Assembly: GCA_009773315.1 (NCBI GenBank)
Contig: WRPE01000007.1
Coordinates: forward strand, 1 to 64,000
Reading direction: 5' to 3'
From: Syntrophaceae bacterium
GTDB taxonomy: Bacteria > Desulfobacterota > Syntrophia > Syntrophales > Smithellaceae
Length of the DNA stretch: 64,000 nt
This document shows, piece after piece, positions 7,697 to 16,179 of this stretch (its first letter is position 1; every line of letters begins with the position of its first letter). The position numbers were made by a program, and so were the translations under genes. The notes under the pieces were generated by a model. The model was not told where the DNA came from and searched no databases. It worked only from the letters and a program-made list of their open reading frames with translations.

Positions 7697-10543
7697 CTAT
7701 TCATACATCGCCGTCAGCAATTCCAATATCTTGGATTGGCTGGGTGATGTCGGATCCGTCGCCATATTCACGGCGTCGCGCGACGTGTAAAAAGCGATTT
7801 CTTTGAGCGCGTCTTTTGTAATACCGTGGGATTTCAGCCTCTGATCAATACCCAGCTCACTGTAAAGCCAGCGCAGGCTTGTCTCCAGATCGCTGGATCG
7901 GTTGATCAGATAGGCCATATCCATGAAGGCTTCCTTGCAGGTTTCTTTGTTGGCTATAACAAAACCCAGCAGACCGAAGATGGCCGCCCGCCCATGCGGG
8001 AGGTGATAGTGAGCGCCCAGCGTATGGGTGAGGGCATGCCCCAGCCCTAATCCTTTGAGGAAAGCCAAACCGCCGCAAATGGCCGCCATGCACATATCCG
8101 TGCGCGCCCGAATATTGTCCGGCTGTTTGTAAGCGGTGACCAGACTGCGGCCGATAAGCTTGACGCCATAAAGCGCCATGGACTCGAAATAGGGATGATA
8201 AGGCGTGGCGAGCGATACGCTGCCTTCTATACAGTGAGCCAGCGCGTCAATGCCGGATTCAATCGTGAGATTGGGTGGCATGGTTTTGGTGAAAAGCGGA
8301 TCGACGACTGCCAGCTTGGGAATGAAATGATTGCTCATCAGGATGAATTTCAAGTCGCGGCCCTTGTCGGTGAGCACCGCGCAGGGATTGACTTCGCTGC
8401 CCGTCCCGGAGGTGGTAGGCACGCAGATAATCGGCGGGAAGATCGGTTTAATCTTGCCGCCGCCGCCGACGAGTCCTTCATATTCGCGCATATCGCCGCC
8501 ATGGGTAACCCTTAATCCCAGCGTTTTTGCCGTATCCATCGAACTGCCGCCGCCCAGGCCTAAAATGCTGTCGCAGCCTGTTTCCTTATAGAGCTTTCCC
8601 GCCCGCTCAATGAGTTCAATAGGCGGATCCGGCTCCACTTCTGCGAAAATCTCCGTTTCGAGGCCGCTTTTCTCGAGAATTTTTTGCACTTCTTCCGCGC
8701 GCCCGCTTTTCAACATAAAAGGATCGGTAACCAGAAAAACTTTTTTAACTTTCAGCGCTTTAATTTTCTTACCCATGGCCTGCGCTACGCCTTCGCCCAT
8801 CAGAATATCCGGCATAGGCGGGATGCGGATCTCCCAGGTTTTTTCCTTTTCTGTAAAAGCATCCAAACCCGTCCACAGGTTTTTAACTTCCTTTTCATCC
8901 ACATCAAAAATAGAACTGGTGGGGGCAATGAGTTCCTCTCGGAAAAAAGCAGGAATGACGGTGTCGATTTTACTGAATTGGGCCTTTTCATTGAAAGCCA
9001 GTTGATCACGCAGCGTTTGTTTGGCGATGTCCATGACATCGTCCGGCGACATGTTCAGAGCATAGCGCGCATTCATCAGATCGGCAAAAAAAGGATAAAT
9101 CGAAGCGCCGGGAACGGCATTTAAGCAGTAGCCGAAAGCATCGCAGGCGGCTGCTTTAATCTGGGTTTTGAGAGAATTTTCTATCTGTTCATTTTTGTCC
9201 TTGGGCAGGCGGTAGGTGAGGCCGGCTGTGTGATCCGCACCCATGGGAGAGGAAAAATATGTCACGCCTGTGCCTTTCACCGCGCGGGGATCATGCGCGG
9301 GAAGGGCCTGTCCCTTAAAAGCTGGAATTCTTTCGATGTGGAGGAAGCGGGCTGTTGTCACGACACCATTCGCCAACGCAAAACCCAGCGGTGTTTCTTT
9401 TTCGATTTCTGAAAGTAAAGCTGCCGCATCGTTTGCATCGCCCCATTTCATTTTCCCCGCTTCGGCGGCCACGCCTAAAGCGCTGCCGGTTTCTATGGCG
9501 TCGAGGCCCAGATCATCGCACGTAAACTTCAGCCGGGCAATGGCGTCGTTGTCGGTAATGCCCAGATTCGTGCCCAGAAGCGCGATGGTTTCATACTCAT
9601 AGGCCGCGCAGATTTTTTTGCCGTCCTTGTCTGGATAGATAATCGAACATTGCACCAGACAGCCGGGCATGCAGCCGTGCATTTTGCCGCCGCGTTCAAA
9701 AAGGATTTTCTGAATATTATTGCCACTGACCGCCACGAAATTTTCCGGGCGACCGGATCGATAGTTCATCGCCGGCAGCGTGCCGTGGCCGGCGGAGTTA
9801 TTGATGGCGAAGGGTGTTCCGAATCTGGAATACAGGCTGATGCTGACATCATGCTTGAGAACATCCGCCCAGTCCCGAACGGTTTTACGAAAAGCTTCCG
9901 GATTGGCGATGACCACCTGATCCGTTCCCGTTGGATCCAGGATAATCGCCTTGAGTCCCTTGGAGCCCATGACGGCGCCCAGGCCTCCGCGTGCGGCATT
10001 GCGCGACGGATCGCCGAAAATGTCGGTAAGCGATACGGATGCGCCCTTGTACTGTCGCTCACCGGCCAGACCCGTGGAGATCACGGCCACTTTGTCCGAG
10101 TATTTCTTGTGAAGGGCGGAAACCAACTCATAATTTTTCATGCCCCGGTATTCGTCGGCAGGCACGAGTTCGGCCTTATCTTTAGAAATGAAAAGACAGT
10201 AAAGCTTCCCGGGTTCAGGGATTTGCTCAACGATAATCGCACGCAGGCCCAGCCGATCGAGAAATTGTCCGGCCGGCCCTCCGGAATTTGCTTCCTTAAT
10301 CCCCTGCGTCAGAGGACTTTTAGCGCCGACGGAAACGCGTCCCATTTGCGGCGCCCGGGTGCCGGCTAGTGGCCCGCAGGCGACAATCAATTTATTTTCT
10401 GGTCCCAGCGGATCACAAAGTGGTTCAACTTCTTTGTTCAAAATTTTAGCAACCAAGGCGCTGCCGCCCAAATAATTCCACTGTGCAGGAAGATTTTCGG
10501 TGGATATTGTTTCATTGTTCATGGAAACGCGAAGGATTTTCAT
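7697..10543 (-). CDS. fusion of aldehyde:ferredoxin oxidoreductase and iron-dependent alcohol dehydrogenase
   Basis: This 948-residue protein carries two complete enzymes in one open frame. Residues 1 to about 530 match the tungsten aldehyde:ferredoxin oxidoreductase family. They hold the N-terminal pterin domain, cluster ligands C291, C295, C299 and C473 (in DAFGYC), an EYET motif at 316-319, and a DHT motif near 437. Residues from about 570 match iron-containing alcohol dehydrogenases: the GGGSSMD nucleotide motif at 664-670, and metal ligands D766, H770, H836 and H850 with family spacing. The first AOR cysteine spacing is CX3C rather than the common CX2C. A single polypeptide could interconvert a carboxylate, its aldehyde and its alcohol using ferredoxin and NAD(P)H. 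Given the adjacent 4-hydroxybutyryl-CoA dehydratase, succinate/succinate semialdehyde/4-hydroxybutyrate is a plausible substrate set, but this is inference. An AGGGGG site precedes the ATG. Confidence 0.9.
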   Translation of the reverse strand: MKILRVSMNNETISTENLPAQWNYLGGSALVAKILNKEVEPLCDPLGPENKLIVACGPLAGTRAPQMGRVSVGAKSPLTQGIKEANSGGPAGQFLDRLGLRAIIVEQIPEPGKLYCLFISKDKAELVPADEYRGMKNYELVSALHKKYSDKVAVISTGLAGERQYKGASVSLTDIFGDPSRNAARGGLGAVMGSKGLKAIILDPTGTDQVVIANPEAFRKTVRDWADVLKHDVSISLYSRFGTPFAINNSAGHGTLPAMNYRSGRPENFVAVSGNNIQKILFERGGKMHGCMPGCLVQCSIIYPDKDGKKICAAYEYETIALLGTNLGITDNDAIARLKFTCDDLGLDAIETGSALGVAAEAGKMKWGDANDAAALLSEIEKETPLGFALANGVVTTARFLHIERIPAFKGQALPAHDPRAVKGTGVTYFSSPMGADHTAGLTYRLPKDKNEQIENSLKTQIKAAACDAFGYCLNAVPGASIYPFFADLMNARYALNMSPDDVMDIAKQTLRDQLAFNEKAQFSKIDTVIPAFFREELIAPTSSIFDVDEKEVKNLWTGLDAFTEKEKTWEIRIPPMPDILMGEGVAQAMGKKIKALKVKKVFLVTDPFMLKSGRAEEVQKILEKSGLETEIFAEVEPDPPIELIERAGKLYKETGCDSILGLGGGSSMDTAKTLGLRVTHGGDMREYEGLVGGGGKIKPIFPPIICVPTTSGTGSEVNPCAVLTDKGRDLKFILMSNHFIPKLAVVDPLFTKTMPPNLTIESGIDALAHCIEGSVSLATPYHPYFESMALYGVKLIGRSLVTAYKQPDNIRARTDMCMAAICGGLAFLKGLGLGHALTHTLGAHYHLPHGRAAIFGLLGFVIANKETCKEAFMDMAYLINRSSDLETSLRWLYSELGIDQRLKSHGITKDALKEIAFYTSRDAVNMATDPTSPSQSKILELLTAMYE

Positions 10544-10687
10544 TGAAGCCCCCTTGTGGTTGATGTGCCGCGTATGCGACGGGGGAGTATAATGAATAAA
10601 TCAGTCGCAAGTCAACTTAATATTCAATGAGTAAATCGTGACGAGCAACGAGTAATGAATGACTAACAATCTAAGGGGGGAACAATG

Positions 10688-10729
10688 CTTAACCCTCCTG
10701 ACTGATTGCAATCGGTCAGGAGGGTTAAG
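10688..10729. repeat. perfect 15-bp stem hairpin between dehydratase and AOR-ADH genes
   Basis: CTTAACCCTCCTGAC (10688-10702) pairs perfectly with 10715-10729 around a 12-base loop. It starts eight bases after the dehydratase stop on the minus strand. No T-run follows in that direction, so intrinsic termination is doubtful. A processing or stability hairpin, or a factor-dependent terminator, is equally likely. Confidence 0.6.
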
Positions 10730-10736
10730 GGGATAT

Positions 10737-12197
10737 CTATTTCTTATCTTCTTTAACACCGGCGATTTTTTTGGCCAATTTCTTCTTTTGTTCGAGGTTG
10801 CCCTGACGGGCAATCATGATGCGTTGGGCCTGGGGCGAACCCGCGCCGTGCATTGATTCCGTGCGATAGCCGACAGCTGCCGTCCCCAGCGTGAGGTTTT
10901 CGACCAGACGCATGATCCGCGCGCGGTCTTCGCAGGATACATTGGCGCTACCTTTGAGGTATTTCTCCAGGACCTTGCCGATTTCCGGGTGCTTCATGTC
11001 TTTTTCAGAGGCCATGGTCACCATCATGCCACCTGCGATATCCTCGGCCAGACGGCAAATTTCGTAGGGGAAGCGCGTGACGTTCTGTTTGCAGACATTG
11101 GCCAGTAAAAGATCGATCAGATACGTGCCGGAGGCTGTTTTGTGGCCCTGTGCGGAACAGGCGATGCCGCAGGAAAACAATGTTTCGTTCAGATGCGTCA
11201 TCTCGATCAACTTATCTTTAATATGAGAAGCCTTGGCCGCGCCGTTGTAATCCGCCGCCGTAGCCGCCGCTCCAATCAGAACGTCGCCCACGCCGACTTT
11301 GCAGCCGCCGTAGCTCTGGCGGTGGTAGCCGGCAAAGCGTTCCACCAGCATGCCGCTGAATTCAGTTTCGCCGCACATCAAAACGTTTTCCCATGGGATA
11401 AAAACATTATCAAAAACCATCAGGGCTTCATGACCGCCAAACTGGGCATTACCCACATCAATGGTACCGCCTTCGAGCTTGCGGGTATCGCAGGACTGGC
11501 GTCCGTAAATATAATAGATGCCTTTTTCGTCCGCCGGACAGACAAACGACACGGCATAGTCGGCGTCTTCCTTGCTCATGGCAATGGTTGGCATGGCTAA
11601 AATCCAGTGGGAATTCACCGCGCCGGTCTGATGCGCTTTCGCGCCGCGCACAACGATGCCTTGATCATTCTTTTCCACAACATGGACAAACATGTCCGGA
11701 TCGGTCTGCTGATGAGGGGCCAGACCGCGGTCTCCCTTGACGTCTGTCATCGCGCCGTCTACGGTCAGGTCTTCTTCCTGAACCATTTTCAGGAATTTGA
11801 TAAACCGTTCGTGATATTTGGTGCCAAGTTTCTGATCCATTTCATAGGTGGTGCTGTCCACGGCGTTCATGGCATCCATACCCACGCAGCGCTGAAAGCA
11901 GGACGCCGTCTGTTGGCCTAAAAGACGCTGCATTTTGACCTTTTTCATCAGGTCATCCGTGCTCTGATGCAAATGCGTAAAGCGGTTTACTTTCTGGCCG
12001 GTCAAGTGAGACTTGGCCGTCATCAGCTCCTCGTATTCCGGTTTCTGCGCCAGCTCATAGGTCATCTTGACGGAATTCATCGAGGGGCGAATGATGGGAT
12101 TGTCCACCCAGTTTTTCACCAGCTCTCCCATCAGATAGATTTTAAAATTCATCTTACGCAAACTTTCTTCGTACTGCTCAGGCGTTTTAAGTGCCAT
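10737..12197 (-). CDS. abfD: 4-hydroxybutyryl-CoA dehydratase / vinylacetyl-CoA delta-isomerase
   Basis: This 486-residue flavoprotein with a [4Fe-4S] cluster belongs to the AbfD family. It dehydrates 4-hydroxybutyryl-CoA to crotonyl-CoA by a ketyl-radical mechanism and isomerises vinylacetyl-CoA. Cluster ligands can be lined up with the Clostridium aminobutyricum enzyme from memory: C100 and C104 in TASCFQRC, and H292 and C299 in GYHRQSYGGC. The C-terminal signature YRTESMHGAGSPQAQR is also present. The length equals the family norm. The ATG at 12197 has a strong GGAGG site. It lies between a thiolase gene and the AOR-ADH fusion gene, suggesting a 4-hydroxybutyrate-to-acetyl-CoA route. A CoA transferase for 4-hydroxybutyrate is not next to it. 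Confidence 0.93.
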   Translation of the reverse strand: MALKTPEQYEESLRKMNFKIYLMGELVKNWVDNPIIRPSMNSVKMTYELAQKPEYEELMTAKSHLTGQKVNRFTHLHQSTDDLMKKVKMQRLLGQQTASCFQRCVGMDAMNAVDSTTYEMDQKLGTKYHERFIKFLKMVQEEDLTVDGAMTDVKGDRGLAPHQQTDPDMFVHVVEKNDQGIVVRGAKAHQTGAVNSHWILAMPTIAMSKEDADYAVSFVCPADEKGIYYIYGRQSCDTRKLEGGTIDVGNAQFGGHEALMVFDNVFIPWENVLMCGETEFSGMLVERFAGYHRQSYGGCKVGVGDVLIGAAATAADYNGAAKASHIKDKLIEMTHLNETLFSCGIACSAQGHKTASGTYLIDLLLANVCKQNVTRFPYEICRLAEDIAGGMMVTMASEKDMKHPEIGKVLEKYLKGSANVSCEDRARIMRLVENLTLGTAAVGYRTESMHGAGSPQAQRIMIARQGNLEQKKKLAKKIAGVKEDKK

Positions 12198-12257
12198 GTT
12201 GTTTCCTCCTGACATCGCAACCAGATGGTTTCACAATGTTCTTAAATGTATTGATAG

Positions 12258-12287
12258 ATAATTTGTTTACTTTTCCCCTGCTGTCAA
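12258..12287 (-). promoter_or_regulatory. candidate promoter upstream of the dehydratase gene
   Basis: On the minus strand there is a consensus TTGACA (12287-12282). It is followed after 18 bases by AATTAT (12263-12258), about 60 bases before the dehydratase start. The -10 matches only four of six positions, so this is a weak call. Confidence 0.3.
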
Positions 12288-12337
12288 CAGAGAAGCGGGA
12301 TTTGCGCTGATTTGGCGCAACACTCTTTATAATTAAT

Positions 12338-12365
12338 GTAGGGAACGGTCGCGACCGTTCCCTAC
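12338..12365. repeat. perfect 28-bp palindrome
   Basis: GTAGGGAACGGTCG and its exact reverse complement are joined without a loop, ten bases downstream of the thiolase stop (minus strand). It may act as a terminator-like hairpin for the thiolase transcript. The style also resembles dispersed intergenic palindromes. A second small hairpin (TTGCGC/GCGCAA) lies beside it at about 12302-12320. Confidence 0.6.
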
Positions 12366-12375
12366 GATGAAATGA

Positions 12376-13557
12376 TTAGAGCATTTCTATAATAAATGCG
12401 TGACCGGGACCACCGCTGGCGCACAGAGATGCGCAGCCAAATTTTTTGCCGCGACGTTTGAGCTCATTCATCATGGTGATGATCAATCTGGCACCCGTCG
12501 CGCCGACGGGATGGCCCATGCTGATGCCGGAACCGACGGCGTTAATTTTGTCCAGACTAATCTTCAACTCACGATTGCAGCCGATGACCTGTGCGGCAAA
12601 TGCTTCGTTGAATTCAAAATAGTCAATATCTTCCAGTTTCATTTTTGCGAATTTCAATGCGTTATGAACAGCCGGAACAACGCCCATACCCATAATGCGG
12701 GGCTCGACGGAACCGGGGGCGGAAGCAACGACCCGGGCGATGGGTTTCACACCCATTTCTTTTGCTTTATCAGCGGACATCATGATCATACAGGAACCTG
12801 CGTCGTTGAGACCGGAGGCGTTTCCTGCCGTGACCGTGCCGTCTTTTTTGAAAACGGATTTGAGTTTGCTTAAGGATTCCATGCTGGTGTCGGCTCTGGG
12901 ATGTTCGTCTCTGTCGATTATGGCCGGGCCTTTTTTGGTTTTGACTTCCACCGGTACAATTTCATCTTTGAACCAGCCCTTTTCAATGGCGGCGCAGGCG
13001 CGCTGATGGCTCATCAGCGCCCATTCATCCTGCTCCTGGCGGGAAATTTTATAAAGGTCTGCAATATTATCCGCCGTAATACCCATGTGATAACCCAGAA
13101 GTGCATCCACCAGACCGCCGATCATCAGGCTGTCCTGAATCTTTTCACCATCGTTCAACCGGTAGCCTTTGCGGGCGCCGAAGAGCAGATAGGGGGCATT
13201 GCTCATGCTTTCAATCCCGACAACGGCACCGATGTCAATCTTGCCCAGCATAATCTCCTGTGAAAGTAATTCGGAGGCGCGCATGGAAGAGGGACACTGC
13301 TGATGAACCGTAAAAGCGAAAGACTCCACCGGCAGTTCCGCACCCAAAGCAATGTGACGGGCGCTATTTCCCGGCGCACCGGCCTGGTTGCACTGGCCGG
13401 CAATGACTTCCTGTACCAGGTTTTTGTCAATACCGGCCTTGGCGATGGCCGCCTTTAAGACAGTCACGCCCAGTTGAACAGGAGTCAAGCCCGAAAGCGA
13501 CCCCATATAATCTCCAATGGCTGTCCTCACTCCACTAACAATAACAACTTCTTGCAT
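12376..13557 (-). CDS. acetyl-CoA acetyltransferase (thiolase)
   Basis: This 393-residue thiolase would cleave acetoacetyl-CoA or a related 3-ketoacyl-CoA. The nucleophile is C88 in HQQCPSSMRA, a variant of the usual QCSSG context. NEAFAAQ, GHPVGATGAR and a C-terminal CASGGPG complete the active site. It is a paralogue of the thiolase at 4434-5618 but clearly diverged. GAGAGG precedes the ATG. It lies upstream of the 4-hydroxybutyryl-CoA dehydratase gene, consistent with splitting acetoacetyl-CoA formed after crotonyl-CoA. Confidence 0.9.
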   Translation of the reverse strand: MQEVVIVSGVRTAIGDYMGSLSGLTPVQLGVTVLKAAIAKAGIDKNLVQEVIAGQCNQAGAPGNSARHIALGAELPVESFAFTVHQQCPSSMRASELLSQEIMLGKIDIGAVVGIESMSNAPYLLFGARKGYRLNDGEKIQDSLMIGGLVDALLGYHMGITADNIADLYKISRQEQDEWALMSHQRACAAIEKGWFKDEIVPVEVKTKKGPAIIDRDEHPRADTSMESLSKLKSVFKKDGTVTAGNASGLNDAGSCMIMMSADKAKEMGVKPIARVVASAPGSVEPRIMGMGVVPAVHNALKFAKMKLEDIDYFEFNEAFAAQVIGCNRELKISLDKINAVGSGISMGHPVGATGARLIITMMNELKRRGKKFGCASLCASGGPGHAFIIEML

Positions 13558-13603
13558 AACTTTACCTCTCTTGTTTTTTATTTATATAGATAATGATGAT
13601 CTC

Positions 13604-14014
13604 CTATAAACTCACATCGGCTGTCGGCTCCAAGTTGGCATCCATCGTCCAAACCGCAGCCTTGCAACCGGTTATCCGAAATATAACCAGCGCGTCTTCG
13701 CCTTTCTGCCCCATCAAAGGTTTCAACCACGGTCGGGCTTCGAGAATTTCCTTTTTGAGAGGCGCATCATATAAAATTTCAACCACACCTGCGACTCTAA
13801 CTTGCGTGTCCGGACTGTTGAAGCAAATTTCGACTTTTTTATTTCCTCGCAGTTGCGAATAAAGAGATTTGAAAGTACCCGTGTGGAAAATAATGCCCTG
13901 CGCATCGGCCCTGTACATGAACATCCCGCGCACACGGGGCTGATCACCTTCCACCGTAGCCAGATGGCAACCGGGGTTGGCATTTAAAAATGATAATATT
14001 TCGTTTCGATTCAC
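13604..14014 (-). CDS. pyridoxamine 5'-phosphate oxidase-like FMN-binding protein
   Basis: This 136-residue protein has the split-barrel pattern of the PNPOx-like superfamily. Its N-terminus (GCHLATVEGDQPRVRGMFMY) matches the typical strand that lines the flavin pocket, followed by the TGTFKSLYSQLRGNKKVEICF segment. Such small proteins bind FMN, heme or F420 and often reduce unknown substrates. The start is a GTG with an AAGGAT site. It lies 46 bases upstream of the thiolase and may be the first gene of the metabolic operon. The substrate is unknown. Confidence 0.75.
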   Translation of the reverse strand: MNRNEILSFLNANPGCHLATVEGDQPRVRGMFMYRADAQGIIFHTGTFKSLYSQLRGNKKVEICFNSPDTQVRVAGVVEILYDAPLKKEILEARPWLKPLMGQKGEDALVIFRITGCKAAVWTMDANLEPTADVSL

Positions 14015-14121
14015 TTTTTATCCTTTTTTTACGGATTAATATTTCTTCTTTTCATCCAAGTTTCTATTCGTTCTTTGTTGTTCATTCAGAAAATAACTTG
14101 GTTTTATTGATAAGCAGATCA

Positions 14122-14781
14122 CTATTTTAAAAGTTCGAACCTCTCTTTGGTGGCGGCTGCTTTATTCTGTTCTCCCTTTTCCAGATAATGTGTCTGTAGT
14201 TTTTTGAGATAAGCCCACAGCGGCCTGCGCCAACCGTTGGTCGACGCGGTGGAAATGCCGATTTGCAGAATAGTCTCATCGGAGGGTAAATACTGCACCC
14301 AGACACCACAGGCAATCAGGCGGGAAAGCGGATCGTCAATGACGGCAATCTCGCGGGCTGCCATCGTCAAATCTTTAGCTAAAGCAGCTTTCAGAACACC
14401 ATTATAACGGGCCGGCAGCGCCTTAGAATCAACTGCGCTGAAATTTCCCTTTAAAAAATGGCAGTACGCCATATCGGACACATTAGGCTCCAACCGGTAA
14501 AGTTTTGCAAACTCGCTTGAGTCAAAACTTTCCAGTGACGCTGTATGCAGGGCATATTTAGTCAAATAGGCAATGGTTAAAAGACTTAAGTCGTTGCCGG
14601 CGGTGATTTCTCTTCTGGCTTTAACAAAATGAGGCTCGGTGGATTCTTCCTTGCCGGTCAAGAAACTGGTTTTGTAATCATCCAGTTGCCGGTAGGCTTT
14701 GTCCTTCCAGTCGGGAACCGGCGTGGTCGATCCGCAGGCACAAATCAATAAGGCAAATAGTAAAGATAGTATCTTTTTCAT
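14122..14781 (-). CDS. putative lipoprotein of the MCE transport operon
   Basis: This 219-residue protein begins with a signal peptide and a lipobox-like end, with the acylated residue probably C16 (LLICACGS). I do not recognise the mature domain. It is largely helical, with no obvious catalytic motif, and could be TPR-like. The start overlaps the stop of mlaD by four bases, so it is the last gene of the Mla-type operon. By position it may be an outer-membrane or periplasmic partner of the lipid transporter, but it does not resemble MlaA or MlaC by eye. Confidence 0.65.
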   Translation of the reverse strand: MKKILSLLFALLICACGSTTPVPDWKDKAYRQLDDYKTSFLTGKEESTEPHFVKARREITAGNDLSLLTIAYLTKYALHTASLESFDSSEFAKLYRLEPNVSDMAYCHFLKGNFSAVDSKALPARYNGVLKAALAKDLTMAAREIAVIDDPLSRLIACGVWVQYLPSDETILQIGISTASTNGWRRPLWAYLKKLQTHYLEKGEQNKAAATKERFELLK

Positions 14782-15731
14782 GGGACTTTAAACTCCGGGA
14801 CTTTTTTCAGCCCTATAATCGCGTCCAGTTTTTTCACGGCGTCCTCAACCGTTTTCAAGGTGTCGTCAATGTCGGAACGAAGAATATGTAAATCTTTCGT
14901 TCCCTCCGATGTATCAGAGCTTATTTTATTAATATTATCAATGGTTTTATCCAGTTTTTGCAGTTTACCGACAATATCCTTGAGGATGACGTTGACTTGA
15001 GGCAGAGCGCCGTCCTTTCCATAGATCTCACTATCTGTCTTGTCCGCCATCTTATCCACTTTCGTAAGGATGCGGTCAACAGTGGTTGTGATGTCTTTGA
15101 GTTTTTTTAGTGATTCATTCAGAGCTTTGACGCTTTCTTCATCGGAGACGACCATTTCTACGAGAGATTTTTTTGAAGCCAGGTTTGTGGTAATTTTTCC
15201 AGCATTGCTCAAAATACGATGAAGATCGCCTTTGGGATCGGACAGATTGCTCGTCAGACGTTCGACGTTGTCGGCAATCTGAGTCACTCTCTCCAAAGCA
15301 GGTTCTATTCTGGCAATGGCATCATTAATATCATTGACTATGATAACTTCCGGAATCTTTTTTTCGTCCAACGGCGGGTTGTTCAAGTTAGTGGTGTTCA
15401 CAACAATGCGGGCTGAGCCGATCAACGGCCGATATAAAATAAACGCACTATCGGATCTGATCCATTTAACATGGCGGTCGGGGATTTTGATTTTGATCAA
15501 AACGACCCCCTTGTCATTGAGTTCCAGGGATTGAACTTTGCCGATATTGAATCCGGAAAAAACAACTGGCATGCCTTCCGTAAAACCATCGCCGGACTTG
15601 GACGAAAGGGTAAATGCGTGCATGTTTTCAAAAACACCCTTTCCCGCGGCCAGGTATAGGAGGGCCAGCACAATAATGATTGCCGTGCAACCAATGAAAA
15701 GACCGACTTTAAATTCGCGGCTCAATGTCAT
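14778..15731 (-). CDS. mlaD: MlaD-like MCE-domain lipid-binding protein
   Basis: This 317-residue protein has one N-terminal membrane helix (about residues 9-30), a single MCE domain (about 38-115, with FTEGMPVVFSGFNIGKV), and a long helical coiled-coil tail to the C-terminus. MCE proteins form hexameric rings that shuttle phospholipids between the inner and outer membranes. It overlaps the upstream degenerate ATPase gene and the downstream lipoprotein gene by four bases each, so the operon is tightly packed. The function is inferred from family and from the linked MlaE permease. Confidence 0.88.
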   Translation of the reverse strand: MTLSREFKVGLFIGCTAIIIVLALLYLAAGKGVFENMHAFTLSSKSGDGFTEGMPVVFSGFNIGKVQSLELNDKGVVLIKIKIPDRHVKWIRSDSAFILYRPLIGSARIVVNTTNLNNPPLDEKKIPEVIIVNDINDAIARIEPALERVTQIADNVERLTSNLSDPKGDLHRILSNAGKITTNLASKKSLVEMVVSDEESVKALNESLKKLKDITTTVDRILTKVDKMADKTDSEIYGKDGALPQVNVILKDIVGKLQKLDKTIDNINKISSDTSEGTKDLHILRSDIDDTLKTVEDAVKKLDAIIGLKKVPEFKVP

Positions 15732-16177
15732 AACTCACCATACTTTTCTTTCATCCATTGATAATCATATATATGACAGCTTAAGTATAAATCGTCAATT
15801 TTTTTCAAAGCGGTCGTTACAAATTGAATATCTTTCAGATGAGGGATGATTTTAAAGGGCTGATCAATCAGGATCATTGCATCTTTCACCATTGCCGCTC
15901 TCAACAGCATTCCACAGAATCTCTCTTCGGGATTTAATGCCGGATTACGCTTATAGGCTATTTGTCCAAGATCAACGCGCTCTAAATATTCAACCGCCAG
16001 CCGTTGAGCCTGACGCTTGGGCATATCTTCATGATATTGCTTAATCAGCGCTATGTTCATGTAAATGTCCTGATTGGAAATCAGGGGGACATCCACGGAA
16101 ACCGGCGCCACCTGCAAAGGATAATCATGCAGAAACTGATGCAGCGACTGATTGAGCGCCTGTTCGCTATCAAACAA
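15728..16177 (-). CDS. degenerate, N-terminally truncated ABC ATPase (MlaF-like)
   Basis: This 149-residue protein aligns by eye with the second half of an MlaF-type ABC ATPase. NIALIKQYHED resembles the segment after the Q-loop, LNPEE (81-85) stands where LSGGE should be, and MILIDQP (101-107) stands where the Walker B LLLDEP should be. The Walker A region is absent, and the catalytic glutamate is replaced by glutamine. The gene starts with TTG two bases after the mlaE stop, with no clear ribosome site. It keeps an open frame and a four-base overlap with mlaD, so it may still be expressed as a structural, non-hydrolysing subunit. It could instead be decaying. Confidence 0.7.
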   Translation of the reverse strand: MFDSEQALNQSLHQFLHDYPLQVAPVSVDVPLISNQDIYMNIALIKQYHEDMPKRQAQRLAVEYLERVDLGQIAYKRNPALNPEERFCGMLLRAAMVKDAMILIDQPFKIIPHLKDIQFVTTALKKIDDLYLSCHIYDYQWMKEKYGEL

Positions 16178-16179
16178 AT

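Noticed and set aside
9650-10369. 239-codon plus-strand open frame opposite the AOR domain
   Set aside because: It is a mirror of the real minus-strand gene. No domain or ribosome site is seen.
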